Shown one piece after another: positions 42,517-50,628 of a DNA stretch of 51,947 nucleotides (position 1 is its first letter; every line of letters starts with the position of its first letter). The DNA comes from an uncultured Alphaproteobacteria bacterium (GTDB lineage Bacteria; Pseudomonadota; Alphaproteobacteria; Parvibaculales; Parvibaculaceae): the NCBI GenBank assembly GCA_903889655.1, contig CAISYL010000294.1, positions 1 to 51,947 of the forward strand, in the 5' to 3' direction. The position numbers and the translations under genes are program-made. The notes below the pieces were generated by a model. The model saw only the letters and a program-made list of their open reading frames with translations. It was not told where the DNA came from and searched no databases.

Positions 42517-43473
42517 ATGACCGAGCTGATGCCGAGCGCCTTGCCGACGACGAAATTCTCCCATCCCGACTTCACGGCGAAGGGCGAGCGTCGCGCCTCC
42601 GTGTCTTTCCGCAAGCTCGACACGCTCTGGATCAATACCGGCACGCTCTGCAACATCGAATGCACGAATTGCTATATTCATTCGAGCCCGACCGAAGATC
42701 GCCTCGCCTATATCGCCGCGACGGAGGTCGCGATCTATCTCGACGAGATTGCGCGCGAAAACCTCGGCACGCGGGAGATCGGTTTCACGGGCGGCGAGCC
42801 CTTCATGAATCCCGAGATTTTCGAGATGGCGGAAGATGCCCTCTCGCGCGGCCATGAGGTGCTGATCCTCACCAATGCGATGCAGCCGATGTTGCGTCCG
42901 CGCTGCCGCGAAGACCTTCTGCGGCTAAAGGCGCTCTTCGGCTCCCGGCTCAAGCTGCGCGTCAGCCTCGATCACTATACGAAGGAATGGCATGACCGCG
43001 AGCGCGGGGCGGGCAGCTTTGCAAAGACAATGGAAGGCCTGCGCTTCCTCGCGCGCGAGGGTTTCGCACTCGCCGTCGCCGGCCGCACGCGGTCAGGCGA
43101 GACGGATGCAGACGAGCGCGCCGGCTTTGCCGCGCTCTTTCGGCGCGAAGGCATTTCTCTCGACGTCGGCGATCCGGCGAGCCTCGTCCTCTTTCCCGAA
43201 ATGGACGAACGGGCGGAAGTACCCGAAATCACCACGGCCTGCTGGGATATTCTTCACGTCGATCCGGCCAATGTCATGTGCGCGACGAGCCGCATGGTCG
43301 TGAAGCGGAAGGGCGCTGCCGCACCGCGCGTCGTCGCCTGCACGCTGCTGCCGGACGACCCGCAATTCGACCTTGGGGAACGACTCGCCGGGAGCTTCGG
43401 GCCGGTGAAGCTCAATCACCGCCATTGCGCCAGGTTCTGCGTTCTGGGCGGTGGAAGCTGCTCTGTGGCCTGA
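42517..43473 (+). CDS. Radical SAM protein with C-terminal cysteine cluster
   Basis: A 318-residue radical SAM enzyme: Cys45-x3-Cys49-x2-Cys52 (CNIECTNC) binds the catalytic 4Fe-4S cluster, followed by GFTGGEPFMNPE (SAM-binding GGE). The C-terminal part adds conserved cysteines (TTACWDILHVD, MCATSRM, VVACTLL, HCARFCVLGGGSC) that could hold a second cluster, as in SPASM/twitch enzymes. Target unknown. The start is uncertain: ATG at 42517 is chosen, with ATG at 42481 or 42529 possible, and no clear ribosome site. It is divergent from DUF2804. Confidence 0.85.
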   Translation: MTELMPSALPTTKFSHPDFTAKGERRASVSFRKLDTLWINTGTLCNIECTNCYIHSSPTEDRLAYIAATEVAIYLDEIARENLGTREIGFTGGEPFMNPEIFEMAEDALSRGHEVLILTNAMQPMLRPRCREDLLRLKALFGSRLKLRVSLDHYTKEWHDRERGAGSFAKTMEGLRFLAREGFALAVAGRTRSGETDADERAGFAALFRREGISLDVGDPASLVLFPEMDERAEVPEITTACWDILHVDPANVMCATSRMVVKRKGAAAPRVVACTLLPDDPQFDLGERLAGSFGPVKLNHRHCARFCVLGGGSCSVA

Positions 43474-43516
43474 CGTAAATCGAACCGGTGCGGCAGGACG
43501 TCTCACCTGCGGCCCA

Positions 43517-43530
43517 TTGACCCCGATCAA
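43517..43530. promoter_or_regulatory. FNR/FixK-like box
   Basis: TTGAC-CCCG-ATCAA matches the FNR/FixK consensus TTGAT-N4-ATCAA at 9 of 10 defined positions. It lies about 90 bases before the ATG of the small exported protein at 43622 and 43 bases after the radical SAM stop, a position suited to activating the former under low oxygen. Confidence 0.5.
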
Positions 43531-43621
43531 TGAACCCCGCTCCCACCGGGGGCAATCTCTCCTCATCGGAAGGGCCTGAAGCGTTCCAGCTTCCCTGCCC
43601 GTCTAAAGCGAGGAGAGAGAC

Positions 43622-44050
43622 ATGAAAATAAAATCGCTGTTGGTTGCGGGTGTTGCGGTTGCGGGTCTGTTCGCCGGTGCGGCTTTCGCCGACGTCTTCA
43701 TGAAGGGTGAGGATGTCGCGAAGCTGATCGTCGGTAAGACGATCGAAGGTCAATATTTCAAGTGCGAAGCGACCGCCGGCGCGGGTCGCCAGGATTTCGC
43801 CGAGTTCTACGATCCGAGCGGCCGCATTCGTGGCCACGAACGCCCCTGCAGCCAGGCTGGCTCGTGGCACAATTACGGCGGCTCGTGGGAAGTGAAGAAC
43901 GGCAAGTTCTGCGTCAATCTCGGCTCGGGACGGTCGAACGGTTGCTTCGATTACAATGTCGACAAGGACGGTACGCTGCGCCGCTTCAACGACAAGGGCG
44001 CGACCGACCTGACGTTCAAGATCTACGACGGAAACCCGGATCACCTCTGA
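43622..44050 (+). CDS. Small exported Cys-containing protein (DUF995-like)
   Basis: The 142-residue product has a signal peptide ending AAFA-DVF. The mature domain of about 120 residues has four cysteines (FKCEATA, ERPCSQAG, KFCVNLG, NGCFDYN) and the pattern Y-DPSGRIRG..GSWEVKNGKFC. The strand-turn and the dG..G.W.v..g..C pattern recall the DUF995 family of periplasmic proteins. The ribosome site GAGGAGAGAGAC is strong. An FNR/FixK-like box sits upstream and a strong hairpin follows the stop, so it is probably monocistronic. Confidence 0.75.
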   Translation: MKIKSLLVAGVAVAGLFAGAAFADVFMKGEDVAKLIVGKTIEGQYFKCEATAGAGRQDFAEFYDPSGRIRGHERPCSQAGSWHNYGGSWEVKNGKFCVNLGSGRSNGCFDYNVDKDGTLRRFNDKGATDLTFKIYDGNPDHL

Positions 44051-44064
44051 GTTTCCGCACGGAG

Positions 44065-44112
44065 CGCACGGCCGGCCTATCTCCCCCAGACTCCCCCGGG
44101 GTCGGCCGTGCG
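44065..44112 (+). terminator. Likely rho-independent terminator after the small exported protein gene
   Basis: A 10-base-pair stem, CGCACGGCCG (44065-44074) with CGGCCGTGCG (44103-44112), begins 15 bases after the stop. Its loop holds a nested C-rich/GGGG stem and it is followed by a weakly U-rich stretch (GCTTCCTTC). Confidence 0.6.
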
Positions 44113-44187
44113 GCTTCCTTCAATCATCTCGCGCACCGGCGTGGCTTCGATCGAGCCGCGCCTTTTTCATTTCACCGGAGCGCTGCT

Positions 44188-44913
44188 TCAGTTCGCGAAA
44201 AGAAGCCACAGCAGCGGCAGGAACAATGCGGTGGCGATGCCGTTGAGCGCCATGGCGACGCCCGAAAACGTGCCGGCCTGCAGGCTCACCTGAAAGGCCC
44301 GGGCCGTCCCCATGCCATGCGCCGCGACGCCCATGGCAAAACCGCGTGCCCGGCGATCGGTGACACCGACGAGATTGAAGAGCGCGCTGCCGCAGATCGC
44401 ACCAACGCCGCCTGTGATGATGACGAAGGCGGCCGTGAGCGCCGGAATGCCGCCTATCTCCTTGGCAATGCCCATGGCGATCGGCGTCGTCACCGATTTC
44501 GGCGCCAGCGAGCGGATCGTCTCGACATCGGCGCCCAGCGCATAGCCGATCAGCACGGCCGACAGGACCGCCGTCACCGAGCCGACGAGAAGCGCGACGA
44601 TCATCGGAAGAAGAGCACTCTTCACCTCGGTGAAATTCAGGTAGAGCGGCACCGCGAGGCCGACGGTCGCGGGTCCCAGCAGCCAGAGCAGCACCCAGCC
44701 GCCATGGCTGTAATCCGCATAGCTCGTCTGTGTCGAGACGAGGAGCGCGATGAGCGGCGCCGCCGCGATCAGGACGGGGTTGGCGAGCGGGTTGCCCTTT
44801 GCCTTGCCCTGCAGCCAGCGCGCGCCGAGATAGGCCAGGAGGGTGAGCGCGAGCCAGAGCGCCCCCTCACCCGCCACGGACCAGTCGACGGTCTTCCAGC
44901 CGATGTCGCTCAT
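44188..44913 (-). CDS. lrgB: LrgB/CidB family membrane protein
   Basis: This 241-residue, multi-helix protein belongs to the LrgB family: VTTPIAMGIAKEIGGIPALTAAFVIITGGVGA and the late GVAAHGMGTARAF are family signatures. LrgAB/CidAB pairs modulate autolysis and glycolate/pyruvate-type transport. It overlaps the lrgA stop by four bases and is the last gene of dcd-lrgA-lrgB. Confidence 0.88.
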   Translation of the reverse strand: MSDIGWKTVDWSVAGEGALWLALTLLAYLGARWLQGKAKGNPLANPVLIAAAPLIALLVSTQTSYADYSHGGWVLLWLLGPATVGLAVPLYLNFTEVKSALLPMIVALLVGSVTAVLSAVLIGYALGADVETIRSLAPKSVTTPIAMGIAKEIGGIPALTAAFVIITGGVGAICGSALFNLVGVTDRRARGFAMGVAAHGMGTARAFQVSLQAGTFSGVAMALNGIATALFLPLLWLLFAN

Positions 44914-45296
44914 GGCCGATCATCCGGTGCGTTGCCCGTCAACTTCGCGGTCCAGTGAAAGGCGAGCGCGCCCGCAACCAGCGCGAGGCACGTCCCGCCG
45001 ATGAGGGCGGCGACGATCGGCAGCAAATCCTGGCGCACCAGCGCCACATAGGCCATCACGCCGACACCCGCCGGAATGTAGAAGAGGTTCAGGTGATAGA
45101 GCAGGAATTCGGCCATGCGCCGGATCGGCTGGGGCACGCGGCCGTGAGCCGCGAGACCGGCGAGCAGGATCAGAATGCCGATCACCGTTCCCGGCACCGG
45201 CAGATGCAGCGCCGTCGCGATGAGCCCGCCCGCCAGGTTGCAGGCGACGAGCAGCAGAAACGACAGCGCATAAAGGAAAGCATCGCGCGCCGTCAT
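44910..45296 (-). CDS. lrgA: LrgA/CidA family membrane protein
   Basis: A 128-residue protein with four hydrophobic helices and the CidA/LrgA pattern (LVACNLAGGLIATALHLPVPGTVIGILILL, and FYIPAGVGVMAYVALV). Family members form holin-like or transport complexes with LrgB, encoded next. Its start lies four bases after the dcd stop and its end overlaps lrgB (ATGA), so all three genes are probably one message. Confidence 0.88.
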   Translation of the reverse strand: MTARDAFLYALSFLLLVACNLAGGLIATALHLPVPGTVIGILILLAGLAAHGRVPQPIRRMAEFLLYHLNLFYIPAGVGVMAYVALVRQDLLPIVAALIGGTCLALVAGALAFHWTAKLTGNAPDDRP

Positions 45297-45300
45297 CGCG

Positions 45301-46461
45301 TCAAAGCGGCTTGAAATGCTTGGAGAGCTTCAGGCCCTGGCGCTGATAGTTCGAGCCGAGCCCTTCGCCATAGAGAACCGCCGGACGATCCGTCAGTCGC
45401 TCATAGACGAGGCGGCCGATGATCTGGCCGTGCTCCAGAATGAAGGGAACGTCGTGGCTTCTGACTTCGAGCACGGCGCGGCTGCCGAGGCCGCCCGCTT
45501 CCTTCGCACCGAAGCCCGGATCGAAGAAGCCCGCATAATGAACGCGAAATTCACCGACCAGCGGATTGTAGGGCACCATCTCGGCGGCGTGGCTCGCCGG
45601 CACGTGCACGGCCTCGCGCGAGGCGAGGATGTAGAACTCGTCCGGGTCGAGAATAAGTCCGCTGCCGGCGCGAATGTGAAGCGGGTCCCAGAAATCGAGG
45701 ACGTCATATCCGCCACGGCGATCGATGTCGATGAGGCCCGCATGGCGCTTGGCACGGTAGCCAACGAGGCCCGTCTCCTTGTCCGGCTGCAGATTGACGG
45801 TGAGGCCGAGACCGCCGTCGATATCCGCCGCACCGTCGACCAGCCCGACCTCTTCATGCAGGCGCTTCAGCTCGGCGTCGGAATGCGTCGGCGAACCGCG
45901 TCGGAAGCGTATCTGTGCGAGGCGCGAGCCCGGCCGCACCAGGATCGGAAAGGTGCGCGGCGAAATTTCGAGATAGAGGTGGCCCTTGTAACCCGGCGCC
46001 ACCTGGTCGAACTCGGTGCCGAAATCCGTGATGACGCGGGTGAAGACGTCGAGCCGGCCGGTCGAGCTTTTCGGGTTGGCGGCAGCCGACGTGCGCTCCG
46101 ATAGCGCCAGCGCCTCGACCAGCGGCACCAGATAGACGCAGCCGGTTTCGAGCACCGCCCCGTCCGTCAGATCGATCTTGTGCAGCGCCAGCTCCTCGAC
46201 GCGCGCCATGACGCCCTTGTCGGGACCGGGCAGGAAACTCGCCCGCAGGCGATAGGCCTGGTTGCCGAGGCGGAGGTCGAGGCTCGCCGGCTGGATCTGT
46301 TCGCGTTCGATCTCGCGGCTCGCCCAGATTTCCTGCTCGCGGATCAGCGTCTGGATGCCATGCGCCGGCAGGATGCCCGTCGCATGCACCTGTCCGGGCC
46401 CTGCGCGGCGCAGCTCCGCCCCGTCATGGTCGGGAAAAAGATCGTCCGCCGCTTTCGTCAT
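45301..46461 (-). CDS. dcd: 2'-deoxycytidine 5'-triphosphate deaminase (long, two-domain form)
   Basis: The 386-residue protein is about twice the length of E. coli Dcd and contains two dUTPase-like units. The first carries the active-site motif PKSSTGRLDVFTR and the second VHYAGFFDPGFGAKEAG. Some alphaproteobacteria use this longer form to convert dCTP to dUTP for thymidylate synthesis. The first ATG at 46461 is used. It heads the run with lrgA and lrgB. Confidence 0.9.
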   Translation of the reverse strand: MTKAADDLFPDHDGAELRRAGPGQVHATGILPAHGIQTLIREQEIWASREIEREQIQPASLDLRLGNQAYRLRASFLPGPDKGVMARVEELALHKIDLTDGAVLETGCVYLVPLVEALALSERTSAAANPKSSTGRLDVFTRVITDFGTEFDQVAPGYKGHLYLEISPRTFPILVRPGSRLAQIRFRRGSPTHSDAELKRLHEEVGLVDGAADIDGGLGLTVNLQPDKETGLVGYRAKRHAGLIDIDRRGGYDVLDFWDPLHIRAGSGLILDPDEFYILASREAVHVPASHAAEMVPYNPLVGEFRVHYAGFFDPGFGAKEAGGLGSRAVLEVRSHDVPFILEHGQIIGRLVYERLTDRPAVLYGEGLGSNYQRQGLKLSKHFKPL

Positions 46462-46631
46462 CTTGCCTTGCGCTTCCGGGCTGCGAAATTCGTAAGCCCC
46501 TTATAGGTCCACGCATCGAAGGCGGGAAGGGCCGAGAGGCGCCCGCCCTGCCAGCGATGCGTTCACTATTTGTACCGGAGCCTCATGATGCTAATCTCGA
46601 CGGGCACTCTCCGCCGCGCGAGGAAAGCCCG

Positions 46632-47432
46632 ATGCCTTCTGCCGAACCGGATGCCGGTCCTTCCTTCCGCTCCCTTTCTCAAGCCGAGTTTCAGGATGCC
46701 GCCGAAGCGGGCGATGTCATCGAAGGGGCGGAGCTTTCCGGCATCGACTGGAGCGATTGTCCCCAAACCGATATCAGGTTCAAGCACTGCCGGTTCGAGG
46801 AGGTCCGCTTCAAGGTGGCCGATCTCGAAGGCGCCACCTTCGAGGATTGCCTTTTCATCCGCTGCTCTTTCATGCGCACGAAACTGGCGACGGCGCGATT
46901 TTCAGCCTGCATCTTCTTCGATCGCGCGAGCTCCAAGGGCTGCGATTTCGCTCATGCCGAACTGCGCGACGCCACTTTCGAGCGCTGCAATCTCTCCGCC
47001 AGCACGTTTTCGAGCGCCAACCTCTATGGCGTCACAATCAAGGCTTCGAAAGTTTTGGGCGCCGATTTCGAAAAGGCAACCTTCGGCCGGACGATCGGTA
47101 CGCGCCAGACCAGCACCCGCGCTTTTCTGCATCAGTCGATCTTCGACTCGTCCAATTTCTATGGCGTTTCCTTCGAAAGCTGCTCGCTGATGGGAAGCAG
47201 CTTGCGGCTCGCCGATCTGCGCCGCTGCGACTTCACCGATGCGGATATCTCGGATGGCGATCTCTCGGGCGCGGATATCGCCGAAGCCCGCTTCGACGGT
47301 GCCGATCTCCGCCGCGCCGAGCTTCAGGATTTCGACGTGACGCGCCTTTCGAGCTTTCAGGGATTAAAAGTCAGCCAGAGTCAGCAATCGACACTTCTCA
47401 AGGGCCTCGGCGTTCGCGTCTTTCCGGACTAA
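46632..47432 (+). CDS. Pentapeptide-repeat protein
   Basis: This 266-residue protein is built of A(D/N)LxX-type pentapeptide repeats from about residue 40 to 250 (for example ADLEGATFEDCLF, AELRDATFERCNLS, ADLRRCDFTDADISDGDLSGADI). They form a right-handed quadrilateral beta helix. Some members mimic DNA and protect gyrase, but no specific target is suggested here. ATG at 46632 follows GAGGAAA seven bases upstream; an earlier in-frame ATG at 46557 is less likely. It diverges from dcd across about 170 bases and converges with HxlR. Confidence 0.82.
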   Translation: MPSAEPDAGPSFRSLSQAEFQDAAEAGDVIEGAELSGIDWSDCPQTDIRFKHCRFEEVRFKVADLEGATFEDCLFIRCSFMRTKLATARFSACIFFDRASSKGCDFAHAELRDATFERCNLSASTFSSANLYGVTIKASKVLGADFEKATFGRTIGTRQTSTRAFLHQSIFDSSNFYGVSFESCSLMGSSLRLADLRRCDFTDADISDGDLSGADIAEARFDGADLRRAELQDFDVTRLSSFQGLKVSQSQQSTLLKGLGVRVFPD

Positions 47433-47442
47433 CGGGTCCGGA

Positions 47443-47850
47443 CTAGCGAATGCGCCTTGCCGCGCGTGCGCGCTTCACGTCGGCATGCTCCCGCGCGGCA
47501 TCGAGTTCCATGCAGTGATCTTCCGCCCAGCGATCGAGCGCGATCAGCGCATTGCCGAGCGACTCGCCGAGCGGGCTCAGGCTGTACTCGACATGGGGCG
47601 GCACGGTGTTCATGTCCTTGCGAATGACGAGCCCGTTCCGCTCCAGTTCCTTCAGGGTCTGCGTCAGCATCTTCTGCGAGACGCCGCCGATCTTGCGCAT
47701 GAGGTCGCCGTTCCGCATCGGCCCAACCTCCAGCGCGGTCAGAATGAGAAGCGCCCATTTGTTGGCGATAAGCTCAAGCGCATGACGCGCCGGACAGGTC
47801 GGATCGAAGACGCTTGGCGGCGTGAGTTTTTTCGCGGCGGAGGATTTCAT
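47443..47850 (-). CDS. HxlR-family transcriptional regulator
   Basis: The 135-residue protein has the HxlR winged helix: CPARHALELIANKWALLILTAL, MRNGDLMRKIGGVSQKMLTQTLKELERNGLV and the wing VPPHVEYSLSPLG. The lone early cysteine (Cys18 in DPTCPA) is where redox- or electrophile-sensing HxlR members keep theirs. It is divergent from the LLM monooxygenase, and an inverted repeat overlaps its start codon, suggesting autoregulation and control of the partner. ATG at 47850 begins the conserved part; the frame extends to 47952. Confidence 0.88.
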   Translation of the reverse strand: MKSSAAKKLTPPSVFDPTCPARHALELIANKWALLILTALEVGPMRNGDLMRKIGGVSQKMLTQTLKELERNGLVIRKDMNTVPPHVEYSLSPLGESLGNALIALDRWAEDHCMELDAAREHADVKRARAARRIR

Positions 47851-47888
47851 GGTTACCGAAAGGTGCGTAGTTGTCTGTCGGTTACCAT
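47849..47888. promoter_or_regulatory. Candidate HxlR operator: 11-bp inverted repeat
   Basis: ATGGTTACCGA (47849-47859) and TCGGTTACCAT (47878-47888) form an inverted repeat matching at 10 of 11 positions with an 18-base spacer. It sits between the divergent HxlR and monooxygenase genes and overlaps the HxlR start codon. Binding here would block both promoters. Confidence 0.6.
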
Positions 47889-47945
47889 AGCCCGATACTG
47901 CAGCTCCGATCCAGATGTGTTCCCCGTCAGCAGGAGTTTCGAGCG

Positions 47946-49256
47946 ATGGCAAAGCGTTTTCACCTTGGCTGGTTCACCAATTTCACCGCCGATGAATGGA
48001 ACACCCCTTTCGCCAATGGCGGTTCGCCCTGGGATGGAAAATTCTATGTCGAGATCGCGCAAGCTCTGGAGCGCGCCTGCTTCGATTATCTGATGTTCGA
48101 GGATAAGCTCTCCGTGTCGGAAGCTTATGGCGGCACGACCGAAGTTTATCTGAAGCACGCGCTCGGCATGGTGCCGAAGCACGATCCGGCGCCGCTCGCC
48201 GCCGTCATCGGCGCCGCGACGAGCCATCTCGGCATCGTCGCGACCATGTCCACCATGGCCTATCCGCCGTTCCTGCTGGCGCGGCTCTGCTCGACCATCG
48301 ATCACATCGCGGGCGGGCGTTTCGGCTGGAACATCGTGACGAGCGCCGAGAATGCGGCGGCACAGAATTTCGGCATGGACAAGCTGCCGCCGCGCGAGCT
48401 GCGCTATGAAATGGCGCATGAATATATGGACCTCGTCTATCGGCTCTTCGATTCATGGGAGCCGGATGCCGTCGTTATGGATCGCGAGACCGGCACCTAT
48501 GCCGATTTCACGAAGGTTCATCCGGTCAATTTCGAGGGCAAGTATTTCAAGTCGCGCGGGCCGCTCAACACGGTGCGTTCGCCGCAGGGAAGGCCGACGC
48601 TGGTGCAGGCCGGCGGCTCGCCGAAGGGCCGCGACTTCGCCGCGAAACATGCGGACTCCATCATCGCGCTCAATAGCAGCCTCGAGGAGATGAAAACCTT
48701 CCGCGACGATGTGCGCGCCAGAGCCGAAGGCCATGGCCGCAATCCCGACGACATCAAGGTTCTCTTTCTGGTGGCGCCCGTTCTCGGCACGACCGAACAG
48801 GAAGCCCGCGACAAGCATGCGCGCATGCGGTCTGGCCCGCAGTTCATCGAATATTCGCTGGCGCTGATGTCGGCGATCACCGACATCGACTTCTCGAAAT
48901 ACGAACTCGACAAGCCACTGCCCGAGCGCCTCGTCACCAATGGCGAACAGGGCTCGCTCGATGCCTTCCAGCAATGGGGCAGCGGCAAGACCTTGCGCGA
49001 GCTCGTGCAGAATTCCTCGGGCGCCATCGCTTCGATCGAGTTGATCGGCACACCGGACCAAGTGGCCGACAAGATGGGCGACGCCATGGCGACCGTCGGC
49101 GGCGACGGTTTCCTGATCACGACACCCACGCAGGCGATCAGCCGGCGGGTGATCAACGAAGTCACGGAAGGCCTTGTGCCGGCGCTCCAGCGCCGGGGCC
49201 TCGTGCGCACGGAATACACCCACAAGACGCTGCGCGAGAACCTTCTGGCCTTCTGA
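47946..49256 (+). CDS. FMN-dependent LLM-type monooxygenase (NtaA/DmoA/SsuD-like)
   Basis: This 436-residue flavin monooxygenase of the NtaA/SnaA/DmoA branch has RFHLGWFTNF at the N terminus, WDGKFYVEIAQALERACFDYLMFED, a substrate-loop segment AGGRFGWNIVTSAENAAAQNFG and late RPTLVQAGGSPKGRDFA. It needs reduced FMN from a separate reductase and probably oxidises a sulfonate, sulfide or chelate substrate. The length fits the family. GGAG lies nine bases before ATG 47946; the frame start at 47871 is read-through over the operator. It diverges from HxlR. Confidence 0.9.
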   Translation: MAKRFHLGWFTNFTADEWNTPFANGGSPWDGKFYVEIAQALERACFDYLMFEDKLSVSEAYGGTTEVYLKHALGMVPKHDPAPLAAVIGAATSHLGIVATMSTMAYPPFLLARLCSTIDHIAGGRFGWNIVTSAENAAAQNFGMDKLPPRELRYEMAHEYMDLVYRLFDSWEPDAVVMDRETGTYADFTKVHPVNFEGKYFKSRGPLNTVRSPQGRPTLVQAGGSPKGRDFAAKHADSIIALNSSLEEMKTFRDDVRARAEGHGRNPDDIKVLFLVAPVLGTTEQEARDKHARMRSGPQFIEYSLALMSAITDIDFSKYELDKPLPERLVTNGEQGSLDAFQQWGSGKTLRELVQNSSGAIASIELIGTPDQVADKMGDAMATVGGDGFLITTPTQAISRRVINEVTEGLVPALQRRGLVRTEYTHKTLRENLLAF

Positions 49257-49276
49257 AAGGCCTTCCCAACCTCGCC

Positions 49277-49305
49277 TTGACGGACAAGCCGGGCGCTCCT
49301 AAAGT
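49277..49305 (+). promoter_or_regulatory. Sigma-70 promoter of metZ
   Basis: TTGACG (49277-49282) and TAAAGT (49300-49305) are separated by 17 bases. Transcription would begin near 49312, just before the SAM-II aptamer. Confidence 0.75.
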
Positions 49306-49314
49306 CCCGGCCAG

Positions 49315-49375
49315 TTCGTGGTGATTTGAGCCGACCGGCTTGCGGCCACGTTAAACAAACCGCTAAAGAGGTCGG
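49315..49375 (+). ncRNA. SAM-II riboswitch
   Basis: The leader holds P1 CGTGG (49317-49321) with CCACG (49346-49350), the loop GATTTGA, and CCGACC (49331-49336). Next come a TTGCGG stretch and the A-rich linker TTAAACAAACCGCTAAAG. The closing GGTCGG (49370-49375) pairs with CCGACC as the pseudoknot. This is the SAM-II fold common before met genes in alphaproteobacteria, here upstream of metZ. High SAM is expected to shut expression off. Confidence 0.92.
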
Positions 49376-49415
49376 GTTTCGCGAAACCCCGATCCCTTGC
49401 CGGTCGGGGTTTTTT
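49372..49415 (+). terminator. Attenuator of the SAM-II riboswitch (antiterminator/terminator pair)
   Basis: TCGGGTTT-CGCG-AAACCC(C)GA (49372-49392) forms a hairpin using the same bases as the SAM-II pseudoknot. The alternative, CCCCGATC (49387-49394) with GGTCGGGG (49402-49409), is a terminator stem followed by six Ts (49410-49415). SAM binding should hold the pseudoknot, free CCCCGA and end transcription. Confidence 0.75.
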
Positions 49416-49449
49416 GCATTCCCGAGTTTGCACCCAAGGCAGGCGCATC

Positions 49450-50628
49450 ATGACCAAGACATACCGGACCCGCACGTCGCTCGTTCACGGCGGCACCGTT
49501 CGCAGCCAGTTCGGCGAGACGAGCGAGGCGATGTTCCTGACCTCGGGCTACACCTATGAGACGATGGAGGCGGCCGAACGCCGCTTCAAGAACGAGGAGC
49601 CGGGCTTCGTCTACAGCCGCTTCTCGAACCCCACCGTCCGCATGTTCGAGGAACGCATGGCGCTGCTCGAAGGCGCGGAAGATGCACGCGCTACCGCGAG
49701 CGGCATGGCGGCGGTGACGGCGGCGATCCTCTGCCAGCTCAAGGCCGGCGATCACATCCTTGCCTCGCAGGCACTCTTCGGCTCCTGCCGTTTCATCGTG
49801 GAAGATCTCGCGCCGCGCTATGGCATCGCCTCGACGCTGGTCGACGGTCGGGATCTCGCCGCGTGGAAAGCCGCGATCCGTCCCAACACGAAAGTCGTCT
49901 TCCTCGAGTCGCCCTCGAACCCGACGCTTGAGGTGATCGACATCCGCGCGGTTGCCGAGATCGCGCATTCGGTCGGTGCGAAGCTCATCGTCGACAACGT
50001 CTTCGCGACGCCCATCCTGCAGAAGCCACTTCAACTCGGTGCCGACATCGTCGTCTATTCGGCGACCAAACACATCGACGGCCAGGGCCGCTGTCTCGGC
50101 GGCGTCGTGCTCTCGACCAGGCAATGGATCGACGAGAACCTCGCCAATTATCTTCGCCAGACCGGCCCTTCCATCAGCCCCTTCAATGCCTGGGTGATGC
50201 TGAAGAGCCTCGAAACGCTCGACCTGCGCATCCGCGAACATGCGCGGAACGGCGAGGCCGTGGCGCGTTTCCTCGAAGGCCATGCAAAGATCGCCCGCGT
50301 GCTTTATCCCGGCCTGCCGAGCCATCCGCAGCACGAACTTGCGATGAAGCAGATGGAAATGGGCGGCAACATCGTCGCCTTCGAGGTCAAGGGCGGCAAG
50401 GAAGCCGCGTTCCGTTTCGCCAACGCGCTCAAGGTCATCAAGATTTCGAACAATCTCGGCGATGCGAAAAGCCTCATCACCCATCCGGCGACGACGACGC
50501 ATCAGCGGCTCACGCCCGAGCAACGCGCGGAACTCGGCATCGGCGAAGGCATGCTGCGCCTCTCCGTGGGGCTCGAGGACGCACAGGACCTGATCGAGGA
50601 TCTGGATGCGGCACTCGGCCGCGCCTGA
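49450..50628 (+). CDS. metZ: O-succinylhomoserine sulfhydrylase
   Basis: The 392-residue PLP enzyme of the Cys/Met metabolism family has the lysine motif YSATKHIDGQGRCLGG, the early VYSRFSNPTVRMFEERMALLEGAE and the C-terminal GDAKSLITHPATTTHQR. It joins O-succinylhomoserine and sulfide to make homocysteine. The C-terminal form and the SAM-II leader favour MetZ over MetY. ATG at 49450 follows AGG six bases upstream; an in-frame start at 49414 would lie in the terminator. Confidence 0.93.
   Translation: MTKTYRTRTSLVHGGTVRSQFGETSEAMFLTSGYTYETMEAAERRFKNEEPGFVYSRFSNPTVRMFEERMALLEGAEDARATASGMAAVTAAILCQLKAGDHILASQALFGSCRFIVEDLAPRYGIASTLVDGRDLAAWKAAIRPNTKVVFLESPSNPTLEVIDIRAVAEIAHSVGAKLIVDNVFATPILQKPLQLGADIVVYSATKHIDGQGRCLGGVVLSTRQWIDENLANYLRQTGPSISPFNAWVMLKSLETLDLRIREHARNGEAVARFLEGHAKIARVLYPGLPSHPQHELAMKQMEMGGNIVAFEVKGGKEAAFRFANALKVIKISNNLGDAKSLITHPATTTHQRLTPEQRAELGIGEGMLRLSVGLEDAQDLIEDLDAALGRA

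Noticed and set aside
49416-49449. Upstream start of MetZ at 49414
   Set aside because: It would place the start codon inside the terminator T tract; the family begins at 49450.
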